From Ancrocorticia sp047501485 (GTDB taxonomy: Bacteria; Actinomycetota; Actinomycetes; Actinomycetales; Actinomycetaceae), in contig JAZDRN010000013.1 in NCBI GenBank assembly GCA_047501485.1, forward strand, positions 1 to 64,000: a DNA stretch of 64,000 nucleotides, read 5' to 3'. Within the stretch, counting starts at the first letter, position 1. The number at the start of each line of letters is the position of its first letter. Under the pieces are notes generated by a model, which saw only the letters and a program-made list of their open reading frames with translations, was not told the DNA's origin and did not search any database. Of the stretch, positions 52,773 to 60,781 are shown piece after piece. The position numbers were made by a program, and so were the translations under genes.

Positions 52773-53643
52773 GGGCGGTGGAGATGGTCTGGGATCCGTA
52801 GCCTGCTCCGAAGAGTGCGGCATGCACGATGAGGATATGGAGCTGGTGCAGTCCGATGCGTCGCTGCCAGCCCTCGGCCAGAGGAGACACTTCGTTGTAC
52901 GCGCTGTAGATCCGCTCGGTGAAAGGTGCGGAGAAGACGGTGAGCTGGGCGAGGTCTGATTCCGCATGGCCACCCTGGCAGGCGGGATCGATGAGCACGG
53001 CGACGGTTCCCGATGCGGACGTCTCCGCTTCCAGCTCGACTTCCAGCTCGACGCGTTCGTGGAGGTCCGCGCCGGTGTGGCTCCAGAGGATGTTGCCCGC
53101 CCACAGATCGCCGTGCAGCAGCGCGGCGTCTGTGCGGACGAGTTCGGGCTGTGGAGAATCGAAATCGCCGACGCGCAGTCGTTCGCACAGCCGCTCGATA
53201 ATCTGCGCGCCGGATTGGTGGACCGCCCCGTTGTCGCGGGCGGTTCTCAGGTAGGGGAGGATGCGATCCTCCGCGTAGAATTCGCCCCAGGGCCGTGCCT
53301 GCGAATCAGGTGCCACCAGGCGGAGTGGAGCATCGCCCATAGCAGCTGTAACGCTCGTCTCCGCGCCGTTTTCTGCGAGACCGGAGGGCGCTTGGCCGAA
53401 TATGCGTTTCCCTTCGGGGCTGAAGGCGTGGGTTCGCGCGAGCCGACGTCCGAATTCCTCCGCAGCCTCTTGCGTGGGGGCTCCAGGTTCCAGCCGGGCG
53501 GTTTCCAAAGAGTTCGTTCCTGCGGAGACGAGGCGCACTGTTGCAGCGCCTCCGGCCCGCGCCGCGCGTCCTAGTTCGCGCAGGCCCGCTGCCTCGGCGG
53601 CGATGGCGCGGGCGCTTCCTTGCTTCACGAAAGTGTTTGGCAT
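52759..53643 (-). CDS. Fructosamine kinase-like protein
   Basis: This 294-residue protein has the fructosamine/ketosamine-3-kinase fold. The catalytic loop ALLHGDLWAGNILW and the metal-binding IDPACQGGHAESDLA are intact, and GEFYAEDRILPYL and the C-terminal RIGLHQLHILIVHAALFGAGY fit the family. It should phosphorylate sugars attached to lysines so that they fall off, repairing glycated proteins. The ATG at 53643 has AAAGGAGG five bases upstream. Its stop lies in a tandem repeat. Confidence 0.92.
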   Translation of the reverse strand: MPNTFVKQGSARAIAAEAAGLRELGRAARAGGAATVRLVSAGTNSLETARLEPGAPTQEAAEEFGRRLARTHAFSPEGKRIFGQAPSGLAENGAETSVTAAMGDAPLRLVAPDSQARPWGEFYAEDRILPYLRTARDNGAVHQSGAQIIERLCERLRVGDFDSPQPELVRTDAALLHGDLWAGNILWSHTGADLHERVELEVELEAETSASGTVAVLIDPACQGGHAESDLAQLTVFSAPFTERIYSAYNEVSPLAEGWQRRIGLHQLHILIVHAALFGAGYGSQTISTARGYI

Positions 53644-53691
53644 GAAGACCTCCTTTATCAGCTGACGGCGATGGCATGCCACAAAGGTCTA

Positions 53692-53773
53692 GCGGGGATG
53701 CCGATGGGGACAGCGGGGATGCCGATGGGGACAGCGGAGTTGCCGATGGTGGGCAGCGGGGATGCCGGGATGG
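53692..53773. repeat. 21-bp tandem repeat
   Basis: Two exact copies of a 21-base unit beginning GCGGGGATGCCGATGGGG (53692-53712 and 53713-53733) are followed by two decayed copies. They lie just upstream of the fructosamine-kinase-like gene. Confidence 0.8.
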
Positions 53774-53841
53774 AAGCCGGCGGCTTGGAGGAACGATCCA
53801 CCGAGCCGACCTGCCTGCCTGTGCACCCAGCTGGGTTCGAC

Positions 53842-53865
53842 CCCGGATCCTCGAGGAGATCCGGG
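53842..53865 (-). terminator. Hairpin after the holin-like gene
   Basis: CCCGGATC and GATCCGGG form an 8-bp stem around CTCGAGGA, 20 bp beyond the stop at 53885. There is no T-run. Confidence 0.5.
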
Positions 53866-53884
53866 CCGTTTGAGACTCGGGTTG

Positions 53885-54268
53885 CTAGGAATTCCGGCGA
53901 TATTTGAGCGGGAGGAAGAGATCGACGATCACGTTGACGATACCGATGACGATTCCTCCCAAGAGCGCCGCCCAGAACCCGTTCACGTGGAAGCCTACTG
54001 CGAAGATGCCGGTGATCCACGAGGCCAGTCCGAGCATCGCGGCATTGACGACCACGAAGAATAGACCGAGGGTCAGAATGTAGAGCGGTAGGGAGAGGAT
54101 CATGACGATGGGGCGGATCAGCATGTTGACGAGCGCCAGAACGACGCCGGCCAGAATGTAGTACAGCCAGACGTATTCGCTGGATCCGGTGACGCTGATC
54201 CCGGAGACGATCTGAATGCACAGCCACAGTCCAAGAGCATTGACAAGGGCGCGGACAAGGAGTTTCAT
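53885..54268 (-). CDS. Phage-holin superfamily IV-type four-helix membrane protein
   Basis: This 127-residue protein consists of about four transmembrane helices with short loops. LRALVNALGLWLCIQIVSGI, ALVNMLIRPIVMILSLPLYILTLGLFFVVVNA and GGIVIGIVNVIVDLFLP match the family named after mycobacteriophage holins (PF04020-like). Chromosomal members occur alone in many Actinobacteria and their role is unknown, so this is not evidence of a prophage. The nearest genes are a kinase-like gene and a lipoprotein remnant. Confidence 0.88.
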   Translation of the reverse strand: MKLLVRALVNALGLWLCIQIVSGISVTGSSEYVWLYYILAGVVLALVNMLIRPIVMILSLPLYILTLGLFFVVVNAAMLGLASWITGIFAVGFHVNGFWAALLGGIVIGIVNVIVDLFLPLKYRRNS

Positions 54269-54417
54269 GCCTACAGTCTAGTGAGCGAAGCTGGATTTTG
54301 AACCGGAGGTATTGCTACCCGAGGGGGAGCATGCTTCCTCGTCGACATACCAGTATCTGGGACCAACGTCCTATTCTGTGTGCAGAGAGCTGATCATGAC
54401 TCCATGAAACCTTTGGT

Positions 54418-54723
54418 ATGGCCTGCAGAGTAGCAGGAACTATTGTTGCGGTGTCTTTGGTGGGTGCATGCTCTTCAACGGACGATAGTGAGTCCCAGCC
54501 AGCCGAGAGCCCCGTCCCGACGGTGAACAACGCCAGTGAACAGCCGAGCGAACAGCCAACGGAACAGCAGTCCGTTGAACCAGACGATTCTTCGTTTGCG
54601 GTTCCTGGATTCGCCCCCGGGGAAAGCCAGCCGGTTGCCCCGAACGAGAATGCCGATGGCTCGGATAACCCCGCCGGACGGCAGCTGAACCGACGCGTGG
54701 AGATCTTCATTCCGGCATTCTGA
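54418..54723 (+). pseudogene. Shortened OmpA-like lipoprotein (probable remnant)
   Basis: The 101-residue product starts with a short hydrophobic segment ending in the lipobox LVGAC, continues with a Ser/Glu/Gln/Pro linker, and ends GESQPVAPNENADG then GRQLNRRVEIFIPAF. The last part is exactly the final 30 or so residues of an OmpA-type peptidoglycan-binding domain (GYGESQPVA, NRRVEI). The 70-80 residues that should precede it are missing, so the gene looks internally deleted. The start is poorly defined: an ATG at 54403 runs into a stop after nine codons, and the ATG at 54418 lacks a good ribosome site. A short secreted peptide may still be made. Confidence 0.55.
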
Positions 54724-54998
54724 CTGTCGGGTGGCCTGCTACCCGCAAAGTGAGTTCTCATCGCCGATGAGAACCTTCCTCGGCCCGGTTGCGGGAGGAC
54801 CCCAATCCATGGCGCGGCGATGGAACATGACTCGTTGATGGTGGAATGATGGGGCTTAGGTTGATCTGAATGACGCCGCCTCTCGGAGGCAGGGTTAGCC
54901 AGATTCCCGGGTGTGGTTACGCCACCTCGTTTCTATGGGCGGTCCCCGTCTGGAGGTTCCGTCCCCACGCAACGCAGAGAAGGGCAGCAGTCGCGAGC

Positions 54999-56222
54999 AT
55001 GTATCCGGACCCCGCCGTTTCGATAATGGTCTACGTCCTTCGGAATGGGCCCTGTTCGCGAGCGGAGTTGGCACGGGAGCTCGATGTTTCGCCAGCCACG
55101 CTGAGCCGGCTGGTGCGCCCCCTGATCGAGCGGGGGCTTTTGCGGGATGATCAAGTCGGGGTCTCCAGCTCCGGTATGGGCAGGCCGACCCAGCTGCTGG
55201 AGGCGGCGGTGCCGCAATACCTGTTCGCCGGGGTGAACATCTCTGCCGGTGCCCTCCATGGTGTTCTAACGAATGCCCGCGCCGAAGTAAGCGCGGAGTC
55301 GACCCAGCCACTGATGGGCAAGGACCCGGGAAGTGCGGGAGCCGCCGTCTCATCGCTTATCGATCGACTGGTTGAGACTCTCGATCGCACCGATTTGGAG
55401 GATTCGGGTAACCAGGTAGAGCCCCCGCGGCTGTGCCGTGTCACGATCTCTGTGGGGGGTGGGACGGTTGGCGACCGTGTCGGTCATGAGCCTTCCATGG
55501 GGAGGCTGGGGGAGGATCTGCTCCAGCACGTCAAGACATCCTTGCCGACGGTGACTGACCTTGCCAGCGAGCCGGATAGTGTCGTCACACTGGAGCGGTG
55601 GTTCGGGGCCGGCGTCACGGCAGAGAGTTTTGCCATCGTCACGGTTGGTGAGGAGGTCGGCTCGAGGTTCGTCACAGGTGCGGGGCCAAACCTTCAGCTT
55701 TCTCGTGGTCGCGAGGGCAACTCGTCCACGGAGCGGTCATCGGAACATCCCGATACGAGCGCTCACCTTCCTATTGCAGGAGCCTCCGGCATCTGCCAAT
55801 ACGGGCATGTTGGTTGCGCCACGGGGGCGCTTAGCAGCGCAGCGGTTCTGGGCCGTGCTCGCTCGGGGAGAATCCTCATCGGCGACAGCGAGCAACGTCC
55901 TTTCAATCTTGCCGACCTCACCTATCTTGCGGATATCGGAGACGAGCCTTCCCGCCGCGCGTTGGGCGAGTACGGCATGAATCTGGCCATCTTCCTGACG
56001 ACCATCGCCCGGGCGACTTCGGTGCGCGATGTGGTTCTCAACGGTGAGGGTCTCGTGCTCCTCGAGAATCGTTGGGCCGAGGAATCCTTCGGGAAGGCGT
56101 TGACCGATTTCAAGGTTCCCGGTGTCGCGGATCTGAGGATCATGAGCCGCCCTCACCACCAGATGCGTAAAGCTCGGGGTGCGGCGGCGGTGGGCATCGC
56201 GCGCTTCTTGCTGGAGTCATAA
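54999..56222 (+). CDS. ROK-family transcriptional regulator
   Basis: A winged helix at the N-terminus (RAELARELDVSPATLSRLVRPLIERGLL) is joined to a ROK domain, the layout of NagC/XylR-type regulators that respond to sugars. The zinc motif CxCGxxGCxE appears as CQYGHVGCAT: the second Cys and the final Glu are missing, and there is no clear DxGGT phosphate loop, so sugar binding may be altered. The frame is open to 54870. ATG 54999 is chosen because MYPDPAVSIMVYVLRNG leads directly into the DNA-binding domain, with AGAAGGG about 14 bases upstream. Its target is unknown; the nearby galactose cluster is a candidate but has its own LacI regulator. Confidence 0.85.
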   Translation: MYPDPAVSIMVYVLRNGPCSRAELARELDVSPATLSRLVRPLIERGLLRDDQVGVSSSGMGRPTQLLEAAVPQYLFAGVNISAGALHGVLTNARAEVSAESTQPLMGKDPGSAGAAVSSLIDRLVETLDRTDLEDSGNQVEPPRLCRVTISVGGGTVGDRVGHEPSMGRLGEDLLQHVKTSLPTVTDLASEPDSVVTLERWFGAGVTAESFAIVTVGEEVGSRFVTGAGPNLQLSRGREGNSSTERSSEHPDTSAHLPIAGASGICQYGHVGCATGALSSAAVLGRARSGRILIGDSEQRPFNLADLTYLADIGDEPSRRALGEYGMNLAIFLTTIARATSVRDVVLNGEGLVLLENRWAEESFGKALTDFKVPGVADLRIMSRPHHQMRKARGAAAVGIARFLLES

Positions 56223-56271
56223 ACCGCGCGAGCCCCTCCGTTCCCGGCCTCGTCCCCGATTCCCGGCCTCG

Positions 56272-57162
56272 TCAGTCCGCCTTGATGCCATATCGGAATG
56301 TGTGGGTCTGCCCTGGCTCCAACCAGAGGAGGCCCATCCCATTGTTGAACGCGTCCGGAGCGCACGTCATCGGTTCGACGGCGAGCCCTCTGCGGCCGAT
56401 CTCCTCGCCCGAGTAGAGCTGTACCCAGCGAGTATCGGATGTGATGCTCGCGGCTCGCCCGGATCCGATATCCGTGACCCGGAGCCGCCATTGCCCATCC
56501 GGTAGATCCGTGAAAGCGTGATCCAGCTGGGAGGCCCCTAGTACGCGTGCCCGCCTGAAGTCGACCCCCAGCTCGCTGGCGGGCCGCGCCCCGAGTGGGG
56601 TGAGATTCTCGTCGACTTCCAGAGCCGAGAATGCGGGGACCTCGATCTCGTACTGGTCTACAGGAGCACCCGCGAAGGAAATGTACGGATGGGCGGCTGC
56701 GCCGTAGGGCGCTGCACCTTCGCCGACGTTCGTTGTGGAGAGGGTGAAGGTGAGCCCTTCCCCTTCGCTCAGCTCGAACCGTGCCTTCGCCCGCAACGCC
56801 CATGGATATCCCGGTCGGGGAGCGATGAACGTACGTAGCACCGCGATGTTCTCCTCCCGTTGCGCCACCTCCCAGTCCGTCCACGCCGCCAGTCCGTGCA
56901 GGGCGGCGTGGTGCTCGACGTCGTTGATCGGTAACTGCTGCTCAGATCCGCCGACCCGGTACCGGCCCCCCGAGATGCGGTTCGGCCAGGGCAGCAGGGT
57001 CTTTCCCATGTAGGCGGGTGCGAAACCGTCGTCGCCATGAGGGTGGATCAAGGCGTTCCCCTCGTGCGTGAGGGCGGCAAGACCGGCACCGACGGATACG
57101 ACGTCGGCTTCGTATGAGGCTGTATGGAGAGTGAGTCGGGTTCCGGAATAGGAGGTGGGCAT
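56272..57162 (-). CDS. Aldose 1-epimerase family protein
   Basis: This 296-residue enzyme has the galactose mutarotase fold. LPWPNRISGGRYRVGG, HHAALHGLAAWTDWEV (first catalytic His), YGAAAHPYI (second His) and GLAVEPMTCAPDAFN with the catalytic Glu are all present. It should interconvert alpha and beta anomers of galactose or a similar aldose so that galactokinase can use them. It lies beyond the LacI gene on the same strand, 67 bp away, and is probably part of the galactose regulon. Confidence 0.92.
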   Translation of the reverse strand: MPTSYSGTRLTLHTASYEADVVSVGAGLAALTHEGNALIHPHGDDGFAPAYMGKTLLPWPNRISGGRYRVGGSEQQLPINDVEHHAALHGLAAWTDWEVAQREENIAVLRTFIAPRPGYPWALRAKARFELSEGEGLTFTLSTTNVGEGAAPYGAAAHPYISFAGAPVDQYEIEVPAFSALEVDENLTPLGARPASELGVDFRRARVLGASQLDHAFTDLPDGQWRLRVTDIGSGRAASITSDTRWVQLYSGEEIGRRGLAVEPMTCAPDAFNNGMGLLWLEPGQTHTFRYGIKAD

Positions 57163-57229
57163 CGTGAAAATCCTCGCGAGGTCGTTCCGGGCAGTGGGTG
57201 CCGGATGCTAGTTGGCTTGCTGTTCCGCG

Positions 57230-58258
57230 TCAGCGGGTCGACTGCCGCGGCGCAGCCGTCGACTCACGGAGGATGAGATCGGTCGGAATGCTGACGGAGA
57301 GCGGGGTTCCCGTCTCGATCATCTCGAGGGCGATCCGCAGAGTCTCGTGGCCGGCACGATCCCAGTGCTGGGTGATTGTGGTCAGAGGGGTGGGAAACTG
57401 GCAGGCCTCGTCGATGTCGTCGCAACCGACGATGGAAACATCTTCGGGGATGCGCAGCCCTTCGGCGAGGATCGCCCGGTAGGCGCCGAGTGCCATCTGA
57501 TCGTTCGCCGCGAATATCGCGGTAGGCGGCTCTCCCCGAAGAAGTTCCTTGGTGGCGACATAGCCAGAAGTTGGAGACCAGTCTCCCTGTACCGGTTCCG
57601 GGACGGCGCATCCATTCGTTTCCAGCGTTGCACGCCAAGCGTGCTGGCGGCCCTGGGAATGGACGGACGTCTTTGGACCTGTGATGTGGTGGACGGTGCG
57701 GTGCCCTAGATCGAGGAGGTGCTGAACGGCCTCCCGAGTTCCGGTGGTCTGGTCGATACCGACGGAAGCGACGTCGCCTGCAACGGTGGTTCCCAGCATC
57801 ACCGTTGGTACGGTCAGTGGCCCGAGCTGGCTGATCGCCGAACCGGATCTCGTAGACGAGGAGACGATGATGATCGCAGCATCGATGGACATTTCTCCCA
57901 GGCGCATGATCGAGGGGCCCTCGTCCTCAGCCGATTGCGGGGCTAGTGAGCTCCAATGGATGAGGCTGGTGCCATAGCCCTGGGCGGATGCGGCTTCCAC
58001 GATACCCTCCAAGGCCAGGCGATTCCCGACGGGGTGGAGGGTATGGTAGACGACTCCGATGTTCTTGAAGTTTCCCGATTTCATTGCCCTGGCGGCCGAG
58101 TTGGGGATGTATCCCAGCTGGTGCATAGCTTCCAACACGCTCTCACGCTTGTCATCCTTGACGTGTGGTTCACGGTTGATGACTCGAGAGACCGTCTGCG
58201 TGGAAACACCGGCCAGCAGGGCTACATCGCTCATGGAAGGACGTTTCCTCTTCGCCAT
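57230..58258 (-). CDS. LacI-family transcriptional regulator
   Basis: This 342-residue repressor starts with the helix-turn-helix SMSDVALLAGVSTQTVSRVINREPHV and the hinge NSAARAMKSG. A periplasmic-binding-protein-like sugar domain follows (VGIDQTTGTREAVQHLLDLGH, AIFAANDQMALGAYRAI, VSIVGCDDIDEA). It probably controls the surrounding galactose genes and releases DNA when galactose or a galactoside binds. The ATG at 58258 has AGGTGG seven bases upstream. The 153-bp gap before it contains TAAGTGGCGTGA (58333-58344), also found just before galK. Confidence 0.93.
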   Translation of the reverse strand: MAKRKRPSMSDVALLAGVSTQTVSRVINREPHVKDDKRESVLEAMHQLGYIPNSAARAMKSGNFKNIGVVYHTLHPVGNRLALEGIVEAASAQGYGTSLIHWSSLAPQSAEDEGPSIMRLGEMSIDAAIIIVSSSTRSGSAISQLGPLTVPTVMLGTTVAGDVASVGIDQTTGTREAVQHLLDLGHRTVHHITGPKTSVHSQGRQHAWRATLETNGCAVPEPVQGDWSPTSGYVATKELLRGEPPTAIFAANDQMALGAYRAILAEGLRIPEDVSIVGCDDIDEACQFPTPLTTITQHWDRAGHETLRIALEMIETGTPLSVSIPTDLILRESTAAPRQSTR

Positions 58259-58411
58259 GACTTGCCCACCTAACCAGTTCTCGCACCAAGACAAACAAGG
58301 AGATGCGGGCGCATTCGCCGCCTCATTGAGTGTAAGTGGCGTGACTCCGGGCACCAAATGCTCGGTTGATTGGTGGACAGTCATCTCGGCGCCTATCGGG
58401 GATGTATGGCT

Positions 58412-58645
58412 TTAGCTCCCCGGCCGGATCTTCCACCAGAGCCCCATGATGAGGGCTACCGCGCTGAGACCCAGCCCGGACCAGAGATTCGCGTCGATCC
58501 CGCCGGTCTTGGCCATCTCATCAGCGCCGTTGAAGATGAAGGAGCAGATGATGAGGAAGACGCCGATTAGGCCGAGAGCCGAGGCGATGACGAAGCGGAT
58601 ATCCGTCAGCTGCGCCTTGGCTGGGGTTTGCTTTTCTGAGGACAT
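58412..58645 (-). CDS. Small two-helix membrane protein next to the symporter
   Basis: This 77-residue protein has a short polar N-terminus and two transmembrane helices (IASALGLIGVFLIICSFIF and LWSGLGLSAVALIMGLWW). It starts 16 bp after the symporter gene and is therefore surely co-transcribed with it. Small accessory proteins beside SSS symporters are known and may stabilise or tune the transporter; that role is inferred from position. I know no named family for it. Confidence 0.78.
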   Translation of the reverse strand: MSSEKQTPAKAQLTDIRFVIASALGLIGVFLIICSFIFNGADEMAKTGGIDANLWSGLGLSAVALIMGLWWKIRPGS

Positions 58646-58661
58646 GGTTGTTGCTCCAGTT

Positions 58662-60380
58662 CTAGTGGAAGATGATGTTCAGGGCGACGACGGCGACGCC
58701 GGATATGATCGCCAGCGGGACCGGGCGACGCAGCAGCGGTAGCTCGTGCAGATGAGGATCGGTGCGTTCTTCGACGGGTGTCTCCGAGTAGACGAAACCG
58801 CGCAGCTCGACCGCAGGCTTGGGCTGGGTGACCCGTGAGACCAGGATGGTCGCGACGACGTCGGTCACAAAGGCAACGGATGCCGCAAGGAATGCTCCAC
58901 CTTGACCCGGCAAGGTCAGCACAGACGTCCAGATGAGCACGTTGATCGTCAGGGCGCTCAGGGTGCCGACGGTGAGGCCGACCCAACCGGCTGTCGGAGT
59001 CGCCTTCTTCCAGAACATACCAATGATGAAGGTTGCGAAGAGCGGAGCGTTGAACATCGAGAACAACTGCTGGAGATAATCCATGAGGTTCTCATACTGG
59101 GACGCGATGAGCGCCGTGAAGATCGCGATGATCGAGGCCATCAGGGTGGCCAGCTTGCCTATACGCAGGTACTGCGCGTCCGACTGGTTCGGCCGGATGT
59201 AGCGCTCGTAGAGGTCCACGGTGAAGACGGTGTTGAACGCTGAGATGTTGGCGGCCATTCCGGCCATGAAGGATGCAAGCAGTCCGGTGATGGCCAATCC
59301 CAGCAGGCCGTTCGGTAGGACATCGCGCATCAGGAGCAGGATCGCGTTGTTGTATTCGAAGGGTTGGCCGGCACTTTTGGCGCTGGCAACCTCCGTGACG
59401 AGTACGCCGGCGATCATTCCGGGAACGATCACGAGGAATGGTATGAACATCTTCACGAAGGTCCCGATGATGGGAGTCTTCTGCGCCGCAGAGATCGAAT
59501 CGGATGCCATGGCACGTTGAACCTCGACGAAGTTGGTGGTCCAGTAACCGAAGGAGAGCACGAAACCGAGACCGAACACGATGCCGATCACGGACATGAC
59601 CGGTGAGTCGAAACCGGATAGTAGCGTGCCGGGCCACGAATTCAGTTGGTCGGAAGGGTCGCCGCCCGCTTGTATAGCGATCCCGGATATCTGTTCTTTC
59701 AGCCCGTTCCATCCGCCGACGCGGTTCAGCCCGATGAGGGTGAGGGGAAGCAGTGCGGCGATGATGACGAAGAACTGCAGCACTTCGTTGTAGATCGCTG
59801 CGGAGAGTCCGCCCATGGAGATGTAGGTGAAGACGATGATGGCGGCCACCACGAGGGCGACCCAGAGAGGCCACCCGAGCAGCCAGTTGATGATCTTGCC
59901 GAGGAGGAAAAGGTTGATGCCGGCGATGAGTAGCTGCGCCAATGCGAAGCTCCACGAATTGATGAGATGCGCAGTCTTGCCGTAGCGCTTGAACATGAAC
60001 TCGGGGACCGAACGAACCTTGGACCCGTAGTAGAAGGGCATCATGACGATGCCGAGGAACAGCATCGCGGGAATCGCGCCCACCCAGAAGTAGTGGAATG
60101 TGGGCATGCCGTACTGCGCGCCATTGGCGGACATTCCCATGATCTCCACCGCGCCGAGATTGGCTGAGACGAAGGCGATGCCGGTGACCCAGGCGGGAAT
60201 GGAGCGGCCTCCGGTGAGGAATCCGTCAGCACTGGCGGACTTCTTCTTCATGATGAAGCCGACGCCGATGACGAAGGAGAAATAGATGAGTATGGGAACG
60301 TAATCAAGTAAATGGGCGTTGAAGAGAGTGTTCTCTTCTCCCGCTGGGTTCATGGGTAAGAGAGTCGGTGTCAGTATCAT
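58662..60380 (-). CDS. Sodium/solute symporter (SSS family), probable sugar carrier
   Basis: This is a 572-residue protein of about 14 helices. ADGFLTGGRSIPAWVTGIAFVSANLGAVEIMGMSANGAQYGMPTFHYFWVG and the later GLLASFMAGMAANISAFNTVFTVDLYERYIRP are typical of the SglT-like branch of the solute:sodium symporter family, which carries glucose, galactose or related sugars. Its divergence from galK and proximity to the LacI gene make galactose the likely substrate. The ATG at 60380 has AGGAG five bases upstream. A leader of about 210 bases precedes it, with a hairpin at 60491-60517. Confidence 0.92.
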   Translation of the reverse strand: MILTPTLLPMNPAGEENTLFNAHLLDYVPILIYFSFVIGVGFIMKKKSASADGFLTGGRSIPAWVTGIAFVSANLGAVEIMGMSANGAQYGMPTFHYFWVGAIPAMLFLGIVMMPFYYGSKVRSVPEFMFKRYGKTAHLINSWSFALAQLLIAGINLFLLGKIINWLLGWPLWVALVVAAIIVFTYISMGGLSAAIYNEVLQFFVIIAALLPLTLIGLNRVGGWNGLKEQISGIAIQAGGDPSDQLNSWPGTLLSGFDSPVMSVIGIVFGLGFVLSFGYWTTNFVEVQRAMASDSISAAQKTPIIGTFVKMFIPFLVIVPGMIAGVLVTEVASAKSAGQPFEYNNAILLLMRDVLPNGLLGLAITGLLASFMAGMAANISAFNTVFTVDLYERYIRPNQSDAQYLRIGKLATLMASIIAIFTALIASQYENLMDYLQQLFSMFNAPLFATFIIGMFWKKATPTAGWVGLTVGTLSALTINVLIWTSVLTLPGQGGAFLAASVAFVTDVVATILVSRVTQPKPAVELRGFVYSETPVEERTDPHLHELPLLRRPVPLAIISGVAVVALNIIFH

Positions 60381-60490
60381 AAGTGCTCCTGCTTGAGGGC
60401 GGTTCTCAAGAGCCGGTCTGGTGCGGCGATGGGAAATCTACAGGTTGAACTGTGGTTGTTGATGTGTGGTGGTTTATGGGCCAAGTAGCA

Positions 60491-60517
60491 GGTCTGCCTC
60501 GACGTTGCAGGCAGACC
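60491..60517 (-). promoter_or_regulatory. 9-bp hairpin in the symporter leader
   Basis: GGTCTGCCT and AGGCAGACC are perfect arms around a 9-base loop, between the promoter and the symporter start. No T-run follows on the transcribed strand, so it is more likely an RNA structure or operator than a terminator. Confidence 0.5.
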
Positions 60518-60599
60518 CGTACTCGTCAGGACCGATGTGCGGTCCCCTTTCGCCCCGGAGAGTCGGAACGTGGTTGTCGTGTTTTCTGATAACGCAAAC

Positions 60600-60626
60600 A
60601 TTATAGTGAGGCGGAAGGATCGTCAA
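60600..60626 (-). promoter_or_regulatory. Promoter of the symporter gene with overlapping candidate operator
   Basis: On the minus strand TTGACG (60626-60621) and a perfect TATAAT (60605-60600) are 15 bases apart, slightly short of the usual 16-18. TGTTTGCGTTATCA directly after the -10 is a rough dyad that could be the LacI-family operator. Confidence 0.5.
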
Positions 60627-60781
60627 CGTAATCCCAAAGTCCTAATTTGATGACATAACAGCGGATATTCGGATACTGTATCGATATGCACAACACTCTC
60701 GGCAGTTCCTAGATTGTGTTAATGTGAAAATAAGTGGCGTGAATGTCGCCGTCGATCCCATGCAATGAGGCAGGTAACCGA

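Noticed and set aside
52442..52973. Overlapping frames upstream of purB
   Set aside because: They lack starts with ribosome sites and run over a repeat-containing gap and the end of the fructosamine-kinase-like gene.
53834..53845. GGTTCGACCCC as the T-arm of a tRNA
   Set aside because: There is no matching acceptor stem or anticodon arm in the 75 bases upstream; it belongs to the hairpin region after the holin-like gene.
53885..54268. Holin-like gene as a sign of a prophage
   Set aside because: No other phage gene is nearby, and single chromosomal copies of this family are common in Actinobacteria.
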